From the NCBI GenBank assembly GCA_022360315.1, contig JAKSDA010000210.1, positions 39,280 to 103,279 of the forward strand: DNA of 64,000 bases, in the 5' to 3' direction. This DNA is from Pseudomonadota bacterium. GTDB taxonomy: Bacteria > Myxococcota_A > Polyangia > Haliangiales > Haliangiaceae. Below are positions 17,094 to 25,179 of this stretch, piece after piece. The position numbers were made by a program, and so were the translations under genes. The notes beneath the pieces are model-generated. The model did not search any database, was not told the origin of the DNA, and saw only the letters and a list, made by a program, of their open reading frames with translations. How positions within the stretch are numbered: position 1 is the first letter of the stretch; every line of letters begins with the position of its first letter.

Positions 17094-17771
17094 TCAGTCG
17101 CCGGATCGCTTGCGAGATCGCTTGCGTTTGGGTTTCGCAGCCTTTTTGGGCGTACCGCTGCCGGACAGGACGACGCTTTTTAATTCCTCCAGCTCGCGGC
17201 GCAGCGCTGCCACATCGTTGTGGGATGAATTCCCCGGGGGATTCGATGGTGCGGTCGGATTGGCCGGGGCATCGTTTATCGGCGCACCCGGGGCCGATTC
17301 GTCGACCCTCGGCGCGGGATAAGTCCAGGTGGGGGGCGGCGGATGTGCGGCCCGATTGGGATTAAAGGCTCCATTCGACCACATGCGGGCCAGTGCATTG
17401 GTGGCCGCAAATGGCACAGTGGCGAGCGGATTGTATGCGGCCATCGCATGGGCGTTGTCCTTGGCCTGCCGGTACATTTCGAACGCCAGGGTGAGATAGC
17501 TGCCGAGAAACTCGGCCAGGGCGTCGTCGCCCAGGCGAATGAGCTGGGTGAGAAGGGGGACGGGCAGCATGCGAGCTGCGCCGCGTCCTTCCACAATGAT
17601 CTGGGTGAGCGTGGCCTGGGTGAGATCCTCGCCGCTCTTGGCGTCGATGACCTGGACATCGATGCCGCTCTGGATCTTGGACGCCAGCTCGTCGAGTGTG
17701 ATGTAGCGGCTGTCGCCGGTATCGTAGAGCCTGCGATTGCCGTATTTTTTGATGACGGTTGCGTTGCTCAC
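17094..17771 (-). CDS. phaR: Polyhydroxyalkanoate synthesis regulator PhaR-like
   Basis: The first 65 residues are a clear PHB/PHA accumulation regulator DNA-binding domain: VIKKYGNRRLYDTGDSRYIT, then LDELASKIQSG and QVIDAKSGEDLTQATLTQII. A helical segment follows (about 70-105). PhaR proteins bind both phasin-gene promoters and PHA granules and repress phasin expression until polymer is made. The C-terminal third (145-225) is Pro/Ala/Asn-rich and ends in a very basic Lys/Arg tail, which is unusual and may add non-specific DNA binding. The phasin-like gene lies 290 bp downstream on the same strand, the expected regulatory target. No phaC is visible in the window. Confidence 0.88.
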   Translation of the reverse strand: MSNATVIKKYGNRRLYDTGDSRYITLDELASKIQSGIDVQVIDAKSGEDLTQATLTQIIVEGRGAARMLPVPLLTQLIRLGDDALAEFLGSYLTLAFEMYRQAKDNAHAMAAYNPLATVPFAATNALARMWSNGAFNPNRAAHPPPPTWTYPAPRVDESAPGAPINDAPANPTAPSNPPGNSSHNDVAALRRELEELKSVVLSGSGTPKKAAKPKRKRSRKRSGD

Positions 17772-17894
17772 AGTGCTGACTCCACATCAAACCGTACCCG
17801 CGCAGCGAGCGACGGGCAAGAATCCTGTTGTTGCGGCGCAAAATTACCGGTGCCGGTCAGCACGGCGAAGGCTGACCGAGAGCGGCGAGCACGC

Positions 17895-18278
17895 TCATTC
17901 GGATCGCGGCGTTGCCCCGGGTGGCGGGGACGACGCTCGCGGCGGGGGCGAATTCGACAACGCGGCCGGAGGCGCCGGATCACCGGGGCCGCGCCCACTG
18001 TCACCCTCGACGAACCCGATCGCATCTTCACAGCTCAGGCTCTCGAACGCCAGGAGAGATTCAGAGCTGGAAAACACGTCGCCACACTCGTACTCGCAAA
18101 GCTGGTGATGGCGTTCGGAGATCTGCTCACCGCGAGATTCTTTGCACGACAGATAATAGTTGCATGCTCCCTGGCAATTTCCGGTGAGCTTGCGGTATTC
18201 GATCTCTGCACCGCGCCAGATGCAGCCCGCCGATATGAGCATACAGAGACTCACAACTGCCGCACAGGTAAGGTGCAT
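17895..18278 (-). CDS. Small Cys-containing lipoprotein
   Basis: The 127-residue protein starts with a short hydrophobic signal and a lipobox (LISAGC, Cys at 19), so it should be lipidated and exported. The mature part (20-85) has seven more cysteines (CQGAC, SCKESRG, CEYEC, SCED), compatible with disulfides and similar in style to other short myxobacterial Cys-rich lipoproteins. The tail after residue 90 is a Pro/Ser/Gly-rich disordered stretch. The family is not recognised and no function can be assigned. It lies 123 bp upstream of PhaR on the same strand and is divergent from the TonB-receptor gene. Confidence 0.6.
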   Translation of the reverse strand: MHLTCAAVVSLCMLISAGCIWRGAEIEYRKLTGNCQGACNYYLSCKESRGEQISERHHQLCEYECGDVFSSSESLLAFESLSCEDAIGFVEGDSGRGPGDPAPPAALSNSPPPRASSPPPGATPRSE

Positions 18279-18504
18279 TGAGCGATCTCATCGTCAATGG
18301 CCCGGCCAGGTCAAGGACCAAGTGGTCGGCGTTTTTGATCACGCCTCATCAAAGCGCGCAGTCGATCCAGCGCCCTCGGAATCACAGGCGTATCGCACTT
18401 GCCATTCCCCATGTGCGACTCCTCACTGGTCTCGGCCAGACACCCATGCGAGACCCCGCAAAGCCCGGCCGACTCAGGCGATTCAGGTTACCTTACGGAG
18501 AGCC

Positions 18505-20862
18505 ATGAGCAGCTGTCGAAATCTTTTGCCAACTACTCTGTTGACCGCTGTTGTTGTAGCGATCGCCTGGAAATCCGCGGCCTGGGCAGAGCCGCTCTCG
18601 GGCAGTGTCGTCGATGGGCAGACCCTCGAGCCCGTTGCAGACGCCCGGATCACGATTTCTGCGACGGCAACCGAGTCAGCAGTGCCCCAAAAGGGCGATG
18701 AAGTGCCCCAAAAGGGCGATCAGATGATGTCTGCGACAACCAACCGAGCCGGTCAGTATGTATTTACCGACGTGCCGGTGGGCAAGCTGATCCTGCGTGT
18801 CGAGGCCGAGGGATATGCGACCTCCGAAGAAGCGATCGAGGTTGGCCCGGGTGGCCGGACCGATCTGGTACTGGTTTTGTTCCCACCCGGACTTGCCTCC
18901 GAGATCATCGAGATCACGGATCAGATTGCTCCGCAACCGACCCCACCGGGCAAAACCGAGCTCGCGCGCAAGGAATTGACCCGGATTCCGGGAACTCGTG
19001 GCGACGCTCTCACCTCGATCAAGAGTCTGCCCGGTGTGGCCAATGCCGATGGCCAGGGCGCCGGCCCCGGCCTCCTGGTGATCCGCGGTTCCGCGCCCGA
19101 GGACTCCAAGGTGACCATCGACGGAATCGAGATCCCACTGCTCTACCATTTCTTTGGCTTGCAGAGCATCGTGCCGTCCGAGTTCATCGGCTCGATCGAC
19201 TTCTTGCCGGGCGGCTTTGGACCCTCAGATGGCCGTGCAACAGGCGGCATCATCAACATTGTCACCCGCGACGAAGTGGTCAAAGAGACCGATGGCTTTG
19301 CCGAGTTATCGTTCATCAACGTTGCCGGGTTTGTAAAGGGACCGATCTCGAGGAAATACGATCTTCAGTTTGCTGCCGGGGTCCGTCGCTCGGCCATCGA
19401 CCTCTTGCTCCCGGCGGTGCTGCCCGACGATGCCAACATCAGTTTTACCACCGCGCCCCAGTACTACGACGCCCAGGCCCGGGTTGATTGGCGCCCGCGA
19501 TACAGCGACCGGGTGACCTTGTTGGGCCTGGCCAGTTTCGACCTGCTCAGCCTGCTCAACGACAACATCAACCCCAACGAACCGCTACTCTCGGGCAAAT
19601 GGGAGAACGAGACCTCGTTCACCCGGACCATTCTGTCGTGGGTTCACAGGTCCAAAACCCTGGAAAATCGGCTTGTCGCAGCCGTGGGAACGACCGGGTT
19701 TCGATTCGAGATCGGCGCGGACATGGACGAAGGGGAGCAGTCCGAGACCCGCCTGGACGACCGTTTTTTGCGTTTTGACCAGCGCCGGTTGGAGTTGCGC
19801 GAGGACCTGGCGTGGAAACTTTCCACCCGCCTGACCCTGCGCGGTGGCGGCGATGTGGTCTTTCAATCCACTGACGCCGAGGTCAAGTTTCCGTCTCCGC
19901 CGCAAGAAGGCTCGGGCGGACCGGACAATTTCAGCACCGCTCCACTCGTCGAGATCATGGATGTACTCGACGAACACGTGGCATCGGCGTACCTCGCTGC
20001 CGATGTTCGTCCCATCTCTGGCACGACGATCACCCCCGGGCTCCGGGTCGACTATTTCGACCGCATTGGTGAAACTACTTGGTCGCCCCGTGTCGCTGTG
20101 CAGCAGGCCATTTCCGCGGATTGGACATTGCGTCTGTCCATGGGGTCATACTCGCGGGCGCCCCAGCAAAACGAAGCATTTCAGACCACTCTTTTGCCCG
20201 AGCTGGCAACTCAATATGTGGCCGGTGTGGACTACAAGATTGCCGAGGGCATCAGCATTCAGTCGAGCGCGTTTTACACCGACCGCCGGCACCTGATCGT
20301 CCAGGACGAGGTAACCGCGGCCAGCGATCCCGAGAACTCGTACGTCAATCGCGGTTTTGGCCGCTCGTTTGGCGCTGAACTCCTGCTTCGCGCCAAGCAC
20401 AATCAGTTTTTTGGCTGGCTCGCCTACACCTTGTCGCGCAGCGACCGCATTGACGGACCCGAAGCCGAGCGCCGTCTCTTCGATTACGACCAGACCCACA
20501 ATCTGATCGCAGTGGCCAGCTATCGGCTGGGCGGCTGGGAATTCGGCGGGCGCTGGCAGTTCAGCACGGGGGCCCCGTACACGCCGATCGTCAGCTCCAT
20601 TTTCCTGTCCGATACCGCCATTCACATACCGGTGTACGGCGTGGTCAACAGCGAGCGGTTCGCTTCCGCTCACCAGCTGGATCTGCGCATCGACCGCAAA
20701 TGGACCTTCAAAACCTGGTCCCTGTCGGCCTATCTCGACGTGACCAATGTCTATGCCAACCCGCGAACCCTGGGCTATCAGTACAATTTCGACTACAGCG
20801 AACGAAAAGCGATCGAAGAGCTGCCCGTGGTCCCGGCCCTGGGGGTGCGGGGCAGTTTCTAG
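18505..20862 (+). CDS. TonB-dependent outer-membrane receptor with carboxypeptidase regulatory-like domain
   Basis: The 785-residue protein has a signal peptide (1-28, cleavage near AWA-EP), a carboxypeptidase-regulatory-like Ig domain (about 30-125), a plug domain (about 140-260, with SLPGVANADGQG and LVIRGSAPEDSKVTIDGIEIP) and a C-terminal beta barrel ending in aromatic F. Such receptors import large or scarce substrates across the outer membrane using TonB energy; the substrate is unknown. A 21-bp near-exact DNA duplication (about 18681-18722) gives the peptide VPQKGDEVPQKGD within the regulatory domain. ATG 18505 is preceded by GGAG; the longer upstream frame overlaps the lipoprotein gene on the other strand. 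No TonB box or sigma/FecR pair was found. Confidence 0.9.
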   Translation: MSSCRNLLPTTLLTAVVVAIAWKSAAWAEPLSGSVVDGQTLEPVADARITISATATESAVPQKGDEVPQKGDQMMSATTNRAGQYVFTDVPVGKLILRVEAEGYATSEEAIEVGPGGRTDLVLVLFPPGLASEIIEITDQIAPQPTPPGKTELARKELTRIPGTRGDALTSIKSLPGVANADGQGAGPGLLVIRGSAPEDSKVTIDGIEIPLLYHFFGLQSIVPSEFIGSIDFLPGGFGPSDGRATGGIINIVTRDEVVKETDGFAELSFINVAGFVKGPISRKYDLQFAAGVRRSAIDLLLPAVLPDDANISFTTAPQYYDAQARVDWRPRYSDRVTLLGLASFDLLSLLNDNINPNEPLLSGKWENETSFTRTILSWVHRSKTLENRLVAAVGTTGFRFEIGADMDEGEQSETRLDDRFLRFDQRRLELREDLAWKLSTRLTLRGGGDVVFQSTDAEVKFPSPPQEGSGGPDNFSTAPLVEIMDVLDEHVASAYLAADVRPISGTTITPGLRVDYFDRIGETTWSPRVAVQQAISADWTLRLSMGSYSRAPQQNEAFQTTLLPELATQYVAGVDYKIAEGISIQSSAFYTDRRHLIVQDEVTAASDPENSYVNRGFGRSFGAELLLRAKHNQFFGWLAYTLSRSDRIDGPEAERRLFDYDQTHNLIAVASYRLGGWEFGGRWQFSTGAPYTPIVSSIFLSDTAIHIPVYGVVNSERFASAHQLDLRIDRKWTFKTWSLSAYLDVTNVYANPRTLGYQYNFDYSERKAIEELPVVPALGVRGSF

Positions 20863-20900
20863 CCGGGGAGGTTTTTTTGCGGCGAGTGAGCCCGCCGCGC

Positions 20901-23714
20901 TCACTCGACCACTCGATACTGTGCGATGTGGGCTGCGCGGTATAGAGCGTCAACCGACTCTTTGCGGCCCTGGGCCACCACGACCTCACGTCTGGCGGCT
21001 AGCTCGCGATCGCTTAGCGCGCGCACATCGCGCGGCTGCAGCTCGGCCACCGTTTGGACCAGTTGGTCGTAGTGGCTATCGCCCAAACCGCGCATGGCCC
21101 GGTGGGTGAGCTGGTCGGCCACGGTCCTGGAATTGACTGTCGCAGCCAGGAGGCGCTGCATGACCAGCCGTCGCGCGCGGACAAATTCGTCGGTAAACTC
21201 ACCGGCGCGAATCTGGTCCAGCGCCTTTCGCATGGCCACAAAGGCCTCGCCGGCGCGCTCGCGATCGACCGCCACTTCGATGGCCAGAATCCCAGTGCTG
21301 CGCAACGGCGTATGATCGACCTTTATACCGTACGTTGCGCCGAGCTGGTTGCGCAAAATACCCAGCTTGTCGCGCACGATCTCGCTCATGACCAGACGGG
21401 TCGCCGCCTGCTTCAAGTCGTCCGGCTCGGTGCGAAATGCCATGATGATATTGGTCTGGATCTCGTCCTCGTCGATCGCGGCAAAGTAGGCGGCTTTTTG
21501 GTTCTGGACCGGCTGCAGCACGGGCTGGGCCTTGGGGCCGGATGTGCCCTTCCAGGCGCCGAACAGACGCCGGACCTCGGCCGCCATGTACTCGGCATCA
21601 AAGCGGCCGGTCACGATGATGGCCGCGCCGGCAGGGCGGTAGTGGAGCTCGCGAAAATCTTCGAGATCGCCGACCGAGAGCGAGGCCAGGCTGGCCGAAT
21701 CCGGGCGCCGGATGCCGAGGCGATAGTCCTTGCCAAAGAGTGTCTCCATGACCAGACGCGGCCAGCTCGGCTGGGTATCGCGGGCCTTTTCCCGGCGCTG
21801 GACCAGCTCGCGCAGCTCGCGCAGGGACGATTTCTCGTAGCTTGCCGAGCTCAGCATGAAATACAGGCGCCACAGCAACCCGTCGCCGTAAATGGACAGG
21901 CCGCGCATGCGAAAGCTGGTGGCGAGATCGTCCACGTCCCAGTCGTAATCGCCGCCCATTTGCATGATCTGGCCGATGGTGAAGGCTCCCATGAGGGTGG
22001 GCGCCTCAAAATCGGAGACATGGAATTCTGGCTCCATCAGCATGGCCGTGAGCTCGGCCAGCCCGGGCTTGTCAGCCGGTTCGTGAGCTCGTCCGGCGGG
22101 AAATACCACCCGGAGATCCACGACTGGGTAGCTGAGCGATGGCGCGAGATAAACCTGCAGGCCGTTGTCCAGCGCGAAATGCTCAAACTTGGTTTGCGGT
22201 CTGCGCTCGGACACCTGCAATGGTCGCTCGGCTTCCTGGCGATCGATCACCATATGCCGGTCGGGCATGCGATAATCGGTGTGTTCAGCGCGCAGGGCGG
22301 CCCGTTCTTCGACGATCTTGGCCGCTTTTTTGGGGTAGAAGTAGGCCACATGGCTGCTTTCGCGCTCGAGGTAGTGCAGGGCATAGGTCTGCACATCGCC
22401 CCTCGCGAGCCCGGCAACGGCCGCGAGATCGCGCAGCAAAAATTGCCCGTTGTCGCCTGCGGACAGATATTCGATGAACACGTCAGCCTGGTCATCGAAC
22501 GACTCGACCCTCGACAAAAGCGCTGTGCGGGTGCGGTTTCGCATGTCGTCAAAAGCGGGCTGCGATAAGCCCTTGCCCACCGAAGCGGCCTCTTTGTAGA
22601 TCAGGGCAACGGCCTTCTCGAGCCTGGCCGGAGCATTCACCGATACAGTAATGTAGTGGAGGGGTGCGTCCGATGCGCCGACCACACCGGTATTGATATC
22701 GACGATAAACGGGTGCTCGCGCAATAGAGAGTACAGCGATTGGCGGAGCATCTCGCGGGCAAACCGCGCGATCAGGGCATCGCGGTCGAGCAAGCGCGGC
22801 GATTGGAACGCGACCACGGCAGTGGCCTGCTCGACCGGCAACTCGTGTCGCGACGTTGTACCGCGCAGCGACAACCTGGCCATCGAGCTCCGCTGTCCGG
22901 CCGGCTGCTTCTCGATCCGACCAAATCGCGCCACGATGGCCCGCTGTACCTGCTTTTTGTCGATATTGCCACTCACCGCCAGGATCGCCGCCGACGGACC
23001 GTAATGATCGCGCAAAAATCTGCACACATCGTCGCGTTCGATACTGGCAATCGAACGATCGGTACCGCCGACCGGCCGGGCGTAGGGATGGGTTTTGCCG
23101 TAGACCGCACGGCGGAACATCTGCGCCATCTCGCTGCCCACACCGATGCCCTGGCGGATTTCGTTGCGAACCACGTCGCGCGCTCGAGCCAGATCGCGCT
23201 CGTCGATGAGTTCGCACCGACTGCGCATTCGATAGGACTCGACCTCGAGCAGGGTGTCGACCTGGTCGGCCAGTGCAACCGAGCTGTAGTGGGTTTCTTC
23301 GGCAGTGGTGTATCCATTATACCACAAGGCCGATCGACTGAGCAACTCGGCCAGCGTGGCCCCCTCGGGCTCCTGGTGTCTGGTCGAGAACGTCACATGC
23401 TCGATGAGATGTGCCAGACCGGACTTGCCCCGAAAATCCTCGAGTGCCCCGGCCGGGTATCTAACATCGACTTTGACCAGATTGGTATTTTGTGTGGGGA
23501 GTAACAAGACCGTGAGGCCGTTGGTCGATAAGTGAAAAACCTCGTGGTCTTGCTGGTATGTCGCAGTCCGTGCACCGCCCTGTAAATTGGGCATGAGAAT
23601 CGACCGCGACGTGCACCCTGCAGTGGCGAACGCAACCAGCGCGAGCGCCGCAAACACCCGATTGCGGCGCTGCTCACCGCGGAGCTGTAGAGTCGGCCAT
23701 CCATGTACCATCAC
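20901..23714 (-). CDS. Tandem M16 zinc peptidase lipoprotein
   Basis: The 937-residue protein has a lipobox (TAGC, Cys near 34) after a hydrophobic segment, so it is an exported lipoprotein. The first half is an active-type M16 domain: HLIEH zinc motif near residue 102 with the downstream Glu in VRNEIRQ. The second half (from about 470) repeats the fold, but the corresponding segment GLAELTAML lacks the zinc ligands, as usual for the paired inactive domain. Insulinase-type proteases of this arrangement degrade peptides in the periplasm and outer membrane. GTG 23714 is preceded by GAGGAA at good spacing; ATG 23711 is the alternative. It converges on the TonB receptor gene with a 38-bp gap. Confidence 0.9.
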   Translation of the reverse strand: MMVHGWPTLQLRGEQRRNRVFAALALVAFATAGCTSRSILMPNLQGGARTATYQQDHEVFHLSTNGLTVLLLPTQNTNLVKVDVRYPAGALEDFRGKSGLAHLIEHVTFSTRHQEPEGATLAELLSRSALWYNGYTTAEETHYSSVALADQVDTLLEVESYRMRSRCELIDERDLARARDVVRNEIRQGIGVGSEMAQMFRRAVYGKTHPYARPVGGTDRSIASIERDDVCRFLRDHYGPSAAILAVSGNIDKKQVQRAIVARFGRIEKQPAGQRSSMARLSLRGTTSRHELPVEQATAVVAFQSPRLLDRDALIARFAREMLRQSLYSLLREHPFIVDINTGVVGASDAPLHYITVSVNAPARLEKAVALIYKEAASVGKGLSQPAFDDMRNRTRTALLSRVESFDDQADVFIEYLSAGDNGQFLLRDLAAVAGLARGDVQTYALHYLERESSHVAYFYPKKAAKIVEERAALRAEHTDYRMPDRHMVIDRQEAERPLQVSERRPQTKFEHFALDNGLQVYLAPSLSYPVVDLRVVFPAGRAHEPADKPGLAELTAMLMEPEFHVSDFEAPTLMGAFTIGQIMQMGGDYDWDVDDLATSFRMRGLSIYGDGLLWRLYFMLSSASYEKSSLRELRELVQRREKARDTQPSWPRLVMETLFGKDYRLGIRRPDSASLASLSVGDLEDFRELHYRPAGAAIIVTGRFDAEYMAAEVRRLFGAWKGTSGPKAQPVLQPVQNQKAAYFAAIDEDEIQTNIIMAFRTEPDDLKQAATRLVMSEIVRDKLGILRNQLGATYGIKVDHTPLRSTGILAIEVAVDRERAGEAFVAMRKALDQIRAGEFTDEFVRARRLVMQRLLAATVNSRTVADQLTHRAMRGLGDSHYDQLVQTVAELQPRDVRALSDRELAARREVVVAQGRKESVDALYRAAHIAQYRVVE

Positions 23715-23908
23715 TGTGACTTTCCTCGGTACTCGCTATCCAAGGGATCGCGACAGCACCAAATGCCACCGCCCGGCCAACCTACCATGGTCCGGTGTCT
23801 TTTGCCATTACAGGCCGTTACAGGCTAGATCAGTTAGCAGAGCCCGGGGATGGAGCGCTGTTTCGAGTCGTGCGAGAGCAAAAAGCAGCGCTCGTTCTCG
23901 ATATTTGG

Positions 23909-24784
23909 TCAGGGAGCGCCGTACAGGGAGCGTGCTCCTGATTTGTCCTTGGACGACAAATAACTGAGTCTCGAGTTGCTGCCGCCGCACTGCGGATAAT
24001 GCATGACCGAATTCCGGTCGTATGACGTGAGCCCGCGCCAATTGTTGTCCTCGAAGCAGCTGGACGGACCTTGTGGCCGGGTGTGCTCGTGGCGGAAGCC
24101 GAGGGCGTGGCCCAGTTCGTGGCGCAGAATCCCCGCCACCGAGTACGTGCTCTGTCGCCACACGCTGGCATCGATCAGGATGTTGCGGGTTCGGCGCGAC
24201 TGGTGGGGAAAGAACGCCCGGGCCAGGTAACCCTTGCCCGATACATAGCGGACATCGAATACTACCGAGCCATTGCTGCCCGTGCAGTTGCCGTCCTGCG
24301 ACGACCGGTATTTAAAATCCACGTTGGCGGCATTTTCCCAGTTTCTGGTTGCCGTGGACATCGCATTCTTGACCGAATTTTTGCGCGAGCCAAAGTTGTT
24401 GCTGATGCAGTAGGTCAGATTTTTCTTCGTGCTGTTCGACCACTTCGAATCCCTGCCCCGGTTGCGATGGACGGCCAGGGCGCCGTCGGAAAAATACAGG
24501 AGCTCGTAATACTCGTACAGTTCGTCCAGGGTCTCCACTGGCGTGTCGCCATCCAGCACCCATACCCCACCGTCCTGGTCGGGTTCTTTATAAGTATTTG
24601 CGACAAACTCCTCGAAAGAAATCCACTCTCGATTGGTCCCAATATCGTATTCGGTATCCTCTGCTCCCGGTCCTTCGAGTTCCATCACGCACCCCGACAC
24701 GGCCAGGACAACTGCTGTAAGAAACGTCAGTGTCAAGGTTATTTGAGATTTGCTAATTGTCTGTTTGATGTGTGCGAGAAACAT
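23909..24784 (-). CDS. Metzincin-type zinc metalloprotease lipoprotein
   Basis: The 291-residue protein has a signal peptide with lipobox AVSGC (Cys near 32). The catalytic domain starts near residue 115 and carries the metzincin zinc site HELGHALGFRHEH and a Met-turn SVMHYP, together typical of M57/M12-type extracellular proteases. Cys residues around CISNN, DGNCTG, SSCFED and QCGGS probably form disulfides. It should degrade proteins outside the cell, which suits a predatory or scavenging lifestyle (inference). ATG 24784 is chosen; the longer frame to 24871 has no support. The upstream gap is 395 bp. Confidence 0.88.
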   Translation of the reverse strand: MFLAHIKQTISKSQITLTLTFLTAVVLAVSGCVMELEGPGAEDTEYDIGTNREWISFEEFVANTYKEPDQDGGVWVLDGDTPVETLDELYEYYELLYFSDGALAVHRNRGRDSKWSNSTKKNLTYCISNNFGSRKNSVKNAMSTATRNWENAANVDFKYRSSQDGNCTGSNGSVVFDVRYVSGKGYLARAFFPHQSRRTRNILIDASVWRQSTYSVAGILRHELGHALGFRHEHTRPQGPSSCFEDNNWRGLTSYDRNSVMHYPQCGGSNSRLSYLSSKDKSGARSLYGAP

Positions 24785-25179
24785 GTATAACCCCTTGTCG
24801 TGGACTGTTTTGCAGAGCCATCGCAAAAATCTTCCACCGCCAGAGTCGCGATCGATCACTGCCGACCACATTGTCCCCCGGGGACCGGGTCACATGCTTC
24901 CACCCACTCGGCCGGATTCGGGCTTATGCTCTGCAGCGATGTGCCGCGCAACCCTGGTTTGGTCCGACGTTCGAGGTGGCTCTACCGATTGGCCCAGGAA
25001 ATCGAATGGGAAAAATAATGAAAAACAGAATGATCGATAGTTTGAATTCCAGGACCAAGCGTTTTTGAGGGGCCATCCTCCCACCATTATTTGAGACCGT
25101 CAAGCCCAAGTTGTATGCCGATAAATAGGAATTATCATCTGGTGGTCCTTTGTATTTCAGATTGCACAAGACGCGGGTG
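24785..25179. other. Intergenic region upstream of the metalloprotease
   Basis: This 395-bp gap is more A+T-rich near 25000-25170. It should hold the promoter of the metalloprotease and the 3' region of the glycosidase-like gene. Short reading frames on the minus strand here look non-coding. No repeat or clear terminator was seen. Confidence 0.55.

Noticed and set aside
24924..25169. Minus-strand 81-codon frame with a hydrophobic segment
   Set aside because: No ribosome binding site or recognisable family; lies in an A+T-rich spacer where chance hydrophobic frames are common.
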